64,000 nucleotides of DNA, taken from Isoetes taiwanensis (Eukaryota; Streptophyta; Lycopodiopsida; Isoetales; Isoetaceae). The translations under genes and the position numbers were made by a program. Shown here in pieces: positions 38,427 through 50,660 of the stretch; position 1 is the stretch's first letter, and every line of letters starts with the position of its first letter. The stretch covers positions 4,156,952 to 4,220,951 of the forward strand of contig JAJEKV010000005.1 of assembly GCA_021234155.1 (NCBI GenBank), written 5' to 3'. A model generated the notes under the pieces. It saw only the letters and a program-made list of their open reading frames with translations, was not told the origin of the DNA and searched no databases.

Positions 38427-40358
38427 CGCAACTTTGCAACATCGAGGTTGGGCTATATGGAACTTTCTGCGAGAGGAGGAATTCAGATCTGAGGATATTG
38501 GTATTACAGAATGTTTGGGCCACCTAAAACCAAGTTGCATAAGAGCCCGAAGGCCGTTTTGTTGTATACGGGCGCAGAACCATGAGAATTTCAGGAAGCG
38601 CTTCAATTCTCACAGTGAAGTTTCACATCAATTCGGTACGTAAATGTGACATATGTGCTGGTACTACACCTGATGGAATTTGTTAGGCATAAAAGCATAC
38701 ATTTTGTAATGTTAGCACTCTTTGAAGAGAGATGATTTGTCAAAAGGAAGAAGGGGAAGGATGGGACAATTTGAAGTGCATTAAAGAGGATTGTAAAAAA
38801 TGTGGCAAACAAGAGATTGCCTTATGTCCAAAAGGGACCGATAAGAATAATGAAGATGATGTTAAATAGCAGGCTTACTGTTATATGGATGAAAAGTCAA
38901 GGAAGGGCACTTCTAGAAGACTAAGATTGGTGGAGAAGCAAACAAATGCTCTTTTCATGCTATCGGCTATGTTTGAGCACATGAAAAAGTTTGTGCATCA
39001 CAACTTTGCAGCTCATTGGCAGAGCAAGGAATTTAGGAGAAGCATTCAGGCTCTAATGATTTTGTGATATCAGCAGTAGACTTTGCAAAAAACTAAACTT
39101 TGCAACCCTTCAAGGAAGTGCAGTCTGAACAATGGAATGCAAACTAGATCGCTCTTTTGGTACACATGACTCTCTTCATGGTAAATAGTAAGTTGCAAAA
39201 GACTGTTTACTTATATATTTCTGACGGTAGAAGCCATGACACACATTTTCCATAGCATGCATTTCAACTTCATCTCCAATGGTTGAAAGAGAATTGTGGA
39301 TCTCACATATGGTATCATCTCGTGTGGTCGGATAGTTGTGCTGCTTAATTTAAATCTAGAAGATCATTCTATTCATTTGCAGGTACCATTGTTAGCATCA
39401 CATTCATACAATGGAGTTTCTCTGGATCAGAGCACGGAAAGGGGGAACAGGATGGATAGGCTGCCAAGGCCAAGCAACTCATGGCCAGTGAGCAAAGAAG
39501 AAAGCATGGGATCGAAATAAAGGTTGCTCATGATGCTTGTGTTGTTTTGAGAAACAAGAAACCTCAAGTTCGGAGAGTGTATTGGGAAGTGAAGATAGAT
39601 AGATAATATTTTAACGTCACGCCACTAGGCAGCATCCAACTGGACATGTGACCACACACCACACTACATTGCTTGGTTGGGCCCTGCCCCCAACTACTTT
39701 ACATTGCGTCTGTGGGTTTTGACACCCAACAGTTCAGAGTGCGATTCTGGGCGGTCTCGAACTCGAGACCTATAGTTGCTAGACCTAGTGTGTTACCACT
39801 AGACTAAACGCCCAGACGAAGGAGTATGAGATTAACAGGTCAAAGCCATATGATGTGCAACCCCTTCCTAGTGTCCAAAGCTGGCATTGTGTATCTTTCA
39901 TAAGTCCAGAAGACCCAAACTTATTGATGGTTAGACCATTATCTTGTTTTTGCAATGCCTTCATAAACTTCAAATGACAGGCATGCGAGTCTATTCAACA
40001 CTGTGGAAAGTGGACATTGAAGAAGCTAGACCCATGTGCACATGTTGAAGGTGCAGAATTGGATCAGAAACTGCAATGTTTGCAAATGAGGTAGTGGAGA
40101 TACATGATGTCATACAGTTTGGTGATAATTTTGCTTCTTTTGCTTGTGCCATACAATGTTCTTGCTTGCACAAGAGAGAAGCATGTGTTGGATCGAAATG
40201 TCATTGATGCTTACAAAAATGAGCATCATGCATGTGATACAGTCATATCAGTTTATTATTATTTGAAATTGCCAGAATGTCATAACGAATATAAGTTTTT
40301 GGAGGATAGAGAAGTACTGGTCTCAGTGGAGTCTGTTATTGGAGCTAATTCCCCTTGA
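38427..40358 (+). pseudogene. Transposase copy B (DDE-type, unclassified family)
   Basis: An upstream exon-like block (38,427-38,636) contains LKPSCIRARRPFCC and HENFRKRFNS and ends at a GTACGT donor. From 38,762 the order is LKCIKEDCKKCGK, KGTSRRLRLVE, then AVDFAKN (Asp at 39,079), EVQSEQW, ISDGRSHDTHF, VWSDSCAA (Asp at 39,331), SGSEHGKGEQDG (39,421-39,456), the Cys block RPLSCFCNAF, and a C-terminus YKFLEDREVLV ending at 40,358. The same blocks occur in order in gene A at 56.4-58.1 kb. Stops at 39,094, 39,145, 39,253, 39,346 and 39,457 interrupt one otherwise intact frame; a frameshift lies near 39,058. A SINE splits it at 39,595. I infer a transposase from the conserved acidic residues, the terminal inverted repeats around gene A and the copy number. 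Confidence 0.7.
39595..39817 (-). mobile_element. tRNA-derived SINE inserted in transposase copy B
   Basis: Read on the minus strand, the 223-bp element begins GTCTGGGCGTTTAG. Its head folds like a tRNA: CTGGGCG pairs with CGCCCAG, an A-box-like TAGTCTAGTGG follows, and GGTCTCGAGTTCGAGACC is a T-arm/B-box-like hairpin. The body ends GTGACGTTAAAAT and a tail of TATC repeats. GAAG flanks both sides (39,591-39,594 and 39,818-39,821), and the transposase frame resumes after it, as expected for an insertion. Confidence 0.85.
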
Positions 40359-40551
40359 AGCAGATAATTCACAGGATTAAAGGTGCTAGTGCAGCTTTTG
40401 CATTATTTGATGATGTGCATGAGATGTTGTAGGAAGTCTATCTGAAATGGTGGATGCCTTGATTAGATGAACCTTTGAATTTGCATAGGTTTGTAGTATG
40501 TTACATCTTCTTTTTTATTTATTTTAAGATGGGGTTGGGAACCATACCAAA

Positions 40552-40583
40552 GAACGCCGCATGTTACGCTGCATGCGGCGTTC
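40552..40583. other. Perfect hairpin, 12-bp stem
   Basis: GAACGCCGCATG and its exact complement CATGCGGCGTTC enclose an 8-base loop. It lies about 190 bp after the end of transposase copy B in otherwise AT-rich DNA. Its function is unknown. Confidence 0.85.
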
Positions 40584-41346
40584 CGTTTCAGTTTACATTT
40601 CCTCTTGCAGGATGATGATTGCTGGCATTCAATGTCGATTTTGAATTCTGTAATAGGAGAAGCGAGGATCTTTGGTTGCGGCATTCAATATGATTTTAGA
40701 GCAACCTTACGGTAGAGTCCAGAGGCATAGCCCAAAAAAATGGCTGATGAGATATATACCACCTCTACCAATATGTGGTATTCTCTTATGATTCTTATTT
40801 GGGCTTCCGTTCTCACTCACAACTGAAAGAATTTTATGTTTGCACAGGTTAAGGTGGAGGTTAGGCATTTTGAAATTCTTCCGAGGCGCAGCAGAGGTGT
40901 CCAAAATGATTATTAGAATCAGCCTTTGGTAATAGTTGTTAAGGCCATTTGATCCTCTCAGATTTTTGCAAATGGGTTCCTCTCAAATCTTCAAGAAGAC
41001 TCTTGCCGTATCTATGGTGGTTGTTTTCTTATTCCTTTGTTGCCCAGGCCGTCAGACCCATGGCTACCAGATTAGACATGGAGGTCGATAATCTTTCCTT
41101 TGCAAGCAGCAACAGGTTATGGATTTGGGCAAAACTCTTAGCTCTGTTACATGCTAGCCGGTCCTTTGTTTGCTGCCTAAAATACCCAATGTAGTGCCAA
41201 AAGCGGACCCTTAAAGTTTTGTGAGCAGGGGCCAAATAGGTAATTGCCACTTACCTAGCTAGAATTTCTAATGAAAATTTGCCATGCTATTATAGGGTGT
41301 TTTTGTGCGATAGGAATGATATTTGATATTTCGAACTGATGGCTTC
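40584..41346. other. No gene recognised
   Basis: Open frames on both strands at 40,949-41,250 overlap antisense and have no motif. The sequence looks like spacer between two mobile elements. Confidence 0.5.
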
Positions 41347-41349
41347 CAA

Positions 41350-44300
41350 CACTACAAGAGGATAAGCCTTTTGCGTCATTTTAATATCACTTGAAATCTA
41401 AAAACTATCGTGTGATATTAATAATGCTATTCAAGGCATGGTGATCCTATCAATGACGAAAATTTTAGCACCCATAATATCATTCATAGTATCCCAAATA
41501 CTGTCACAAATAATACTAGGACCCACAAGTGATACTATAGTTGTTGCTAGTAGCATCATAGGTAATAGCACATTTTATATCAATTTTATTACCAATAATT
41601 ACTATAGTTTGGGTAATGACCATACAAGTGTTACTAGTATGGCAATCATAGTATCAGTTATAGCATCATCTTTTATATCACACATATAATGGCAATAGTT
41701 ATATCAGTACTCATCGATGACACTATGTATGCTGCTACTAGCATCACGGATATTATCACAAGTTATATCATTCTTAATGACAATAATTCTTCCATTTATA
41801 AAATGAATATACAAGTGTTCTAGCTTACATCAAGTATAGTACCGCCTATAATATCATCTAATTCATTAATGTTTATGCCATTATTTACAAAATGATACTA
41901 TAGATGTTTCAATTAGAGACATCTATTACATTATTATTTTTGTCAATGTAGTATCACATATTGATTGGTATTTGTGTCATTGTCTCTTGGTATAGCATCG
42001 ATTTCCATGTCCCCCATTTTATAGCATCACAAGAAAATTCAGTTGCATAGGCAAAGCACAAAAAATAATATCATTAGCATGTTGAGAAGCCACAAATTCT
42101 GTCTTGTCTCTAATATATTCTTGTAGTATTATTTCGTATTTTATCACACCATCTAGGTTTTGTAGTTTATTTACTCGTAGAATTTGCAAGTGGGGCATGG
42201 GACATTTGGCATTTCAAATGTCAGTAAATTTTCCAAAGAACAAGACAGCAGGTGCAATACAAATACAAAATTAAATGTTGCAGAAAAGATTTTGGCAAAT
42301 TGCTAAGGTATGAGGTTTATGGCATCCTAATATGCTTGCAAAATAAAGAAGCATCTACATTTATCATTAATTAAGGGAAGGTGCCCATGAAGCACACTTA
42401 AGGGCAAAATCTTTATTAAGATGGATTCAAACAATTTTAACATCATATTTTAGTCGATTTTGGGAACTTAGCTTCATAACACAAAATTTGACATATTTTA
42501 ATAAATTTCAAGTCCTATATGAAGCTTCCAATCCTTATTGTTATTTTGATCGCATTAGACAATATGTGATCTTCAATAGCCCACCAAATTTTACACCCAT
42601 ATATATTGGGCCACAAATGCCCCAAAAGTTGAGACAATGGAAAAACAAAAAGGTGATAAAGAGGAGAAAAGTAGGTGTCTAAGGGACTACATAGGTAGGA
42701 AAAAAAATGGACGTTTAAAGGGAAGTGTGAAGGAAGGACACCCTCCCCTATTGTAAAAAGTGCATGAGCTTAATTATAAGGCAAGGCATGTTGCCACTTG
42801 TGCTCATATTTGCTAGAATATCTTTTGTACCCGATTTCAAAGTGCCTATTCTATTCTTAAGTTATTTTTCATTTACGGCAAGGGAATAGATGGCATCTAT
42901 GCATGTACATTTTGCCATATTTTACATTGCTGCGACTTGTTGCCTTGCATTGGTCGGAACTTCCGCATTGGTCGCCCTTTTTCAACATTTCTTCAAGCTT
43001 GTTGTTTGAAAATATAGTGGCCGTCCTATGGCGTTTTTTGCCGATTGTTTGTGAAATGGTTGGCTCTGGGACTATTCTTAAGCAGGTGTTTTTGACTTCC
43101 TTTGTTTTGTAGGATCACGGAACCAAGAGATGGGAGCGGCCCGGTGACCAATGGTGGGGATCTTGGTTCTTTCTTCTGAGGTTCAGGTTAGTGACGAATT
43201 TATCATAAAAAATGACAACCCTAATATTTAAGGTCTCTAGATGTTTTACATTTCCATTTTGACGTTGAGGTTTTGGTCTTTTTGCATAGCAGCCACTTGA
43301 TACAATCGTCATGTTCTACAACCACCATAGTATACTTGCTATTGTTATCCTTCTTGCTTTCAACAGTTTTTCAAGCATTGATTTGCTCTTGTTTCTAGTG
43401 GTGCATTGGCTACTTTAAGAGCAGTAGGTTCCGCATAACAAAGCTTGATGGTATTGTTTATGGAAAAAGAACATTGAGGATAACTTGCTTTATTACATCT
43501 TCATGTTTTAGCTCTGCCATCTCACATGCTAGCCATTTCTAAAATGTCTATCAAGTTTTGGTGCTGTCATATTCACAAAGCTTTGGATATAAGAAATTTA
43601 AAATGGATGGAATATTCCAATATCAACGCGGTTAAGGTTTCCCTTTCTATATACATTAAACTGTTTCAAATTAAAAGCACTTATGATTTTTGAACTTGAA
43701 CATACACCAGACCAAAATTTTGTACATTGATCAAATTTGATAGCAAGAACTTTGATATTTTAATCTTAATAAAATACGTTTTGAAAACTAACTTATACCC
43801 CTCTTGCTTACATCATCTACATGATACTTGAGTGTCAGACTCCCAATTTAAAATGGTGAAAAGACTTCTTCACTGGAGCATGAAGATGACTTCAGTTTTA
43901 GAGGAAATGAAGGCGTTGGTAGAAAAATACAGATGAGTTGGTTCAACTTTCTAGTTTTGTACAACTCTATAAAAGGTGTAACTTATACATCATTTTCTGA
44001 TCAAAATGCAGGACTTTTGGAAAAGCTCTTCATTCGAGGCTTCTTCTCGAACAAGTTCGTTGAAGCATTATAATAATATGTTAAATCATTTTATGACTCT
44101 GCTTTGAGCCTTTTGACTACATTTCAGGTCTTGATTTCTTGCAAGAATTTTGAGTTTACCATTGTACTTGAATGTTGTGAACAGGAAATAACATTATTCA
44201 TTTAGTGGGCTTGCAGCTAGACTCTTTAATCCTATGTTCACTTTCTGTTTATCTATTGTACTTATGAAATATCTACAAACAGTGGTGGTTCTTCAGGCTT

Positions 44301-45173
44301 GTTTGGGACTCGCCTCTAGAGGAACTGGCTAAAAATAAAAAATCAAAATAAGAAAATTTAATAATTTCATGAAACAATCACACAATCATACTATTAGAAA
44401 TTTCCAACTGATAATATATGTGATATCATAAAAAAGATTGTACATAAGACTATAAATTTGACACAATAAATTTCTACTTATGTACACATGATGTAAATTG
44501 TAACGTTGTATGTGCCATAGGCAATTTAAATGAAAAGACGTTATTATGACTCTATGAATGGTATACTTGCTAATCCTATACTTGGTATTATGTTTGACAC
44601 TATATGCCATAATTTTTGGGCCTATTGATGACAATATAGTTGATACCAGTCATGTTCATATTTTGACATTATAGATGACCCTAAATGTGGTACTATATTT
44701 GACACTATTGATGACCCTCACATGATACTATATGTGGCGCTGTTGATGACAATATAGTCATACTAGTAATGTTCATATTTTAACATTATAGATGACCCTA
44801 AACGTGGTACTATATTTGACACTATTAATGACCCTCCACATGATACTATATGGGGACTATTGATGACAATATAGTTGATGCTAGCCATGGTACATATGTT
44901 GACACTATAGATGACATAGTTCTAGCAATATAGTGATATTAATGATGATATACGAGTGGTGTTATAGGTGATACTACTATGTCAAGTTGAATGACACAAA
45001 CAATGATATTATTGTGGATGCTACAAATGATGTCATGAGTGACGATATCATTGATGCTATTTTATCAACGGGTTTAGTCACTCATTGTATCATTTTCAAG
45101 AAAATCTCAAAACATGATTTTAAGTATATAAATGATGAAACTAGTGGCTTAAATTGCCAATTCTCTTGTAGTG
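41350..45173. mobile_element. Non-autonomous CACTA (En/Spm-type) transposon, 3,824 bp
   Basis: The left end reads CACTACAAGAGGATAAG. The right end is the reverse complement of CACTACAAGAGAATTGG, so the first 11 terminal bases are identical. Both ends are flanked by CAA (41,347-41,349 and 45,174-45,176), the 3-bp target duplication expected for CACTA elements. Subterminal regions (about 41,400-42,000 and 44,530-45,100) are packed with short words reading GATACTAT, ATAGTATC and TGACACTAT, the usual transposase-binding layout. The interior has only short frames (for example 42,903-43,112 plus) and no TNP-like protein, so it depends on a partner elsewhere. Confidence 0.9.
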
Positions 45174-45213
45174 CAAAAAGATTAATAGCTCTTTATTCTA
45201 TGTGCAGGTAGTA

Positions 45214-45288
45214 TGTAGGAAAGGATGTGGCATAGCTATGTAAGGAAGGATACGGCATAGCTATGTAAGGAAGGATGCGGCATAACTA
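45214..45288. repeat. Tandem repeat, 25 bp three times
   Basis: Three adjacent units read TGTAAGGAAGGATACGGCAT plus AGCTA with small changes. The array begins 41 bp outside the CACTA right end. Confidence 0.9.
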
Positions 45289-48200
45289 TATTCTTCACTT
45301 ATCGCTTGAGCATGCTATGACCACTATATTACCAAGCCTAACCAAACCAAACATCACGTCTAAAGGAATTAGGCCCCGCTGACTGCATAAAATGGTTTGA
45401 GAAGCTATCTCTTTGCATGAAGTTTTGACTCTGATTTTTGCAAAGAGCTTGTAGTGATTATGGCGATGCAGCTGTTTCAACAATACGCTCAAACTTCAGG
45501 TATGACTGCTAACTTTCTGCCACTCTGTTATTCGATGCTTCAAATTCTTTTTTTTTTTATTGATAAAAGGACAGTCTGGCCTTTGGAGGAGATAAAGGAT
45601 GCACTCCTGCTGTCCTTATGCTATACTCATTGAAAATGCTACTGAAAATAATAGAAAATGATCTTTAGATTTAGAAATATTTGCATGCATATATGGTAAC
45701 ACGAATAAGTGTAAGCATTAGATTGACGAGTGAATGAAGCAAAGGCTGAAGAATTAAAGAAATAATTCTTATCTTAGAGTACTAACCAAAGTTTATGCAA
45801 CATGAGCTTGCATCCATGTACTCTGTTGCTTATAATTGTGCACATTTTTATGCATGTATGATCATTTACCTTGAGTGTGAAGAGTTCCCATCTTTGGTTT
45901 AGTGGGTAAACTTACTTCTGACTGCATAGAAGGAAGCAGGATATCCAAGTCGCTAAACTTAACTTTTTCTGGTCACACAGGGAATGGTATAATGAAGTAG
46001 GATATGCAAGTACACAATTTATTCTTACACTATATTGTTGCTCTATTTGATTTGCTTAATATGCATCCAATATAACCAAGCAGGCTTGCTTGGTTTTCTC
46101 CATGGTATTCTTCCTGCCTCTGTGCTATGTTGAATTTTTTTTCGTGAAATGCTTCCATTTTCTTACAGACAGGCACTGGGTCTATGTGCAGGTCATCATG
46201 TGTGCTTTGAGTTTTCATGGCTTCAAGATGATGGTTCTAAGATGCTTAACGTTTTCAGAGGTTCAATAGTACGGTTCTAAACTCCTCTCCTCTAGCTTTG
46301 CTTATTATTGCAAACTAAATATAACATTGCATGAAAATATCAATTATTGCTCATCTTGAGGTTTTCCTCAATGTGTTAGAATAAATTGTCAAAGCTTATA
46401 TATGGCTCAACTTTTTGTTCATTTTACAAATTGCCATTGTAGAGCAACAAATCAAATTCTTCCAAACTACCTTTTTATAGTTGTATGGTGTTGGTCTTTC
46501 CAATTGCATCTGATTAATATAGACATCTATTGACATACAACCATGTGGCAGGTGGCATTAGATTCTGGATGGGTTACTGGAAACAATTCAAAAGTCTACT
46601 AGATGAATACCCATGTAAAGTTATGAAGAAGGTACTACTAAATATGCTTTTTCTATAAACACTATAGAGTGCACAATAATTTATAGTGGCAAAGGTTTTC
46701 GTGGCCCTATATCCAGAGATTCCAGAGATCAAATTAACAAGACAGTGTTTGATACATAGGATATATCCTTTCCAGTGGTAGAAATTGCATGCTACACAAG
46801 CAATGGAGGAAAAATCTGTAATGCACATGGAGTCTAAAGTCATTGTCAAACATTTGTATTTTTATACTAAGCAATTTAACGGCTTGAATCATTTCTATTG
46901 CATTATTAGAATGAATTGTAAGAAGAATTTTATACTTGCACTATGCTCACTGCTATTGCAATGTCTCTTGCCAAAACAATTGATGAAAAATGCACCATTT
47001 ATATGATGCTTTTGAAAAAATATTAGTTCATTTTTGTCGAACTTGCCAATACGTTTGGCAGGAGAACCAGCTTCGGCATGTCTGGACAACAATTAATAGT
47101 GTAATAACAAAATTGAAGATATTTATGTACACGTTCAATTATATGCCTTTCTATATGCAATTTCAAAGGTTTTATGAATATCCCTTTTTTTTTTTTTCCT
47201 TTTTGCAAAACAAAAAGCCTTAGGAATCCAAATATTATTGCCGACACTAACTCATTATATGATCAAATTCAATAAGCTCATGATAGCTTCCTTATGCAAT
47301 CAATTTTGAGAGTACCTCAGTTTGCTGAATGTCATTTTAAATACGATACTATCTCAATTTGCTGAATGTCATCTCGATGCAATCAAATACGACACTACCT
47401 CAATTTGTTGAACATCATGTAGTCTAGGCCTATAGAACACTACCTCAATTTGTTGAACATCATGTAGTCTATCATTTAAAAGTTACTAATCCCACATTAT
47501 AGATCATCTCTGAAGTCCTCAAACACTATCTTGACATTTTTTAAGGAAGAGAACACACATACATAGTGAGGCTTGCCCCTATATACTTCCCCAACTAAAT
47601 GTAACCAATGCGTTTTGTAACACAAAATTTACCGTTGCCCCTCACCTACGTTTACAACTAAATATATAAATCACATATGAATATGTGCTAGCAAACTTAT
47701 AGAACCCCTTTTGCTCCCTCCCATTTCTTTTGTGGACTCGAGGATCTTACAAGGATGTTAATGTAGTTCATCTCTCTCCCTCTTTCCCTTCTATATATCT
47801 ATTAATGCATGTGCACGCACAAATAATGCACTTGCGCATCTTGATTTAGCATTTCATCTTTGAGCACGACTGCATCTATTGGCATTTTATTTCACATACA
47901 AACTTCAAGAATCGCGAGTGGTTTTTTTGGACGATTTGTTATTAATCATTGATAGTCTGCAAATGCCTCCATCTAATTGTTATCCATTCCACGTGTCCAT
48001 TGCAATATCCAACCTCCTTAAAGCCTTCGCATTTGACACTGAAACTTACACCTATGGACAAGATTACATTTATAATTTTTGTTCCTCATTACTTTAACCC
48101 ATTCCACACGTCCATAACAAATGCCTGGCGTCGCCGAGCACACGTTTCTAGTTTTTATTTATGTACTGGATATATGAAAATCAATTTCCATTCACTGTGT

Positions 48201-50401
48201 GAACTATCTTGTTTGTAAAAAAATTACAAGAAACACGTTGAACTTCAAATTGAAGACACAATAGTGCAAAAGGTACACAATTATAATTCTAAAGTAAAAG
48301 GTACGTTGTACATAATTAATAACTTAAGGAGCAGGCCTGATCACTATGTCATCTGGGACTTGGTATCTCATTACTATTTCATCATGTCAACCTTTCTCCC
48401 AACGGTTTTGAGGGTTTACATGTGCTTCAGCAATACCCTTGCTATTGGACATTCTCTAGCTATTGGAAGGCGGCCCCCCCTATTGGATATTCATGTACTT
48501 TTGGTACTCGTGGTCTCCCCCAATGAGTATGTAATAAACCTTGGACTGCAAGTAGATTTAGCAAATTGTCTCGGGTATCTGAATTATTCACTCTCTCAGT
48601 CACTTCCCAAAGCCCAGGAAGCATAGTATTGGACCTTGGATCAATCCTCATGAGCAACATATTGAGAATTTAAATTTGTTTCTTCTATATCAGTTGATTG
48701 AAGATCTACTTCAACTGGTTGAACAATTTGACACTTCTTTTGTAAATTATTCCTTACATCTACAAAGCATACACCATTATTAGTATATTATGTGAAAGCA
48801 TAATTGTATTGCATAAGTTAGATACATATTACATACATGAAGATGTGTCCGTGTCCTCGACTTTTTTACTATATGATGTACTAGCATACTCATCGTCATC
48901 CTGTACCCAACATTCTCACCTTCACTAGATTCTTCTAATATTGTAGATCTCTTCACTGTGATGCTAGGCTTGTTAACTAGTAGGCAACCTCTACTGCAAA
49001 ATCTCCATAAACTATCAATGTCTTCACCATATTGAGACTTTATACCTTGAATTACTATGTCATGGTATGCATGAGGGGTATCAAATTGATGCTTTTGAAT
49101 ATCTCTGGTAAGTCATTTGCATTCTTCAAGCCTATAAACCAGTCAAATAGCCAATATAAATCTTTGTCTTCACCAGCTAGCCTAGGATGCCAACATGGTA
49201 TGCAACAATAGCATTTCTCGTTGAAGATACATTTGAAAGGAAGGTCAGTTATCATAAGACATCTATTTCCATATGTACTCAAGGAGTGGAATATCCAAAG
49301 GGTAAAGATATAAATCATGCCCATGATTGACCTCTAAAGAGAGGGACCAACATCTACTGCTACCATAGATGAACTTAAATTTTGATATACCTTGCTTATA
49401 CAACTTGTCTACAATGGGGATACTGGACCCTGGTATCCCCCTTAAGAAAAATAGTAACAAAAGCACGACAGTGGCCAACAGCGACCAACTTCAAGCTTCC
49501 TCGATTTGCTCTGATCATTCCTCAAAAACATAGATTTGCTATTGAAATGGGTTTATATCACTTAGAACAGAATTTTGCATTCCATTTGGAGAAAGAAACT
49601 AAGATCACCAGGTCGAGGTCGTCAGACAGAAGGACGGAGTTTTCATGAGACAAGACTGGATTCTTACAGATAGATAGCCGAATTTCTATAGCAATAGGCC
49701 GGATTGAATGACCCAATCGACTATTCATGACAATTACAGGTTAAATCTACTAATTGACTCTAGCCGATGGATTCCACTTCCCGCTGCTTCAGAATCAGAA
49801 AAAGCAATCCAAATCTTCACAGAAGCAGAATTCCCACCTTTTCAAGTTCGCTTGCCAGATGGTCTGTCCCAGTCTGCCAGATGGTCTGTCCCAAATGGAT
49901 GCATCTGCTACAGGCTTAATTCCGCATAAACTGGTCCCAATCCAGTAGCTGTTACTGCTTCCTAGTTCGTGGCTGCCCTTTGATGGTGGTGAGCCACCCG
50001 ATTTAAATGTGCTCACTAAGCCATTTTCAGACTATTAATTTACTAAAATTTGCTTAAATTTTTAAAAGACCATCATCATGGCCCAAGGCCAGCTTGCTAC
50101 ATATTTACGACTTAGTTTTCTAGCTATTGAGGTAACTCAGAAGCAGATCAAAGCTACTGGGTTTGTTACATAAGATTTGAGCACGCACAAGTACATATAC
50201 TGAAAAAATATGCTTACATATTTAGGAATTTGTTGTCCACTGATATAACAATAATGGAATTCAAAACAATAATTGCAGGAGAAGCCATTGAGGTGGTACT
50301 ACCATTTTTTGCAGACTCTAAAACAAATATCACCAATGCATGATGGGCAAGGCCTTCAATTTGAACTGGGACCATAATTTAGTGGCATTTGCTAACAACA
50401 A
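45289..50401. other. AT-rich DNA without a supported gene
   Basis: Contents noted: four copies of a unit reading CTACCTCAATTTGTTGAACAT (or close variants) at about 47,310-47,471, and a 22-bp tandem duplication (CCAGATGGTCTGTCCCA) at about 49,853-49,893. Minus frames at 49,055-49,478 include a protein-like stretch (RLAGEDKDLYWLFDWFIGL) that I cannot assign; it may be a fragment of another mobile element. The plus frame at 49,382-49,648 overlaps these antisense. Confidence 0.45.
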
Positions 50402-50405
50402 TGCC

Positions 50406-50427
50406 GGGTAAAAGCATGAAAGGGTGT
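50406..50427 (+). repeat. Left terminal inverted repeat of the new element
   Basis: These 22 bases are identical to the reverse complement of 59,669-59,690. The next bases inside include GTACATATACAT, the first of the subterminal TACAT words. Confidence 0.9.
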
Positions 50428-50660
50428 CTATAAATGTAGCCCTTTTTGTACATATACATATGTACCGAATGCACATTTTTGGAATAACTGTCATCATGAC
50501 CAGCTAGTAACTGCCATGATTAATGGCTATCCACTACTCTGAACCCGCAATTATCGGATTTTGAAATTCTTTCCCAAATTCTTTCTTGGTTTGCCTCTCG
50601 TTCACTATCCCGCCCCTGCCTTCTCTGCTTGAATTCCGATCACGAATTCTTCATCTAGCT

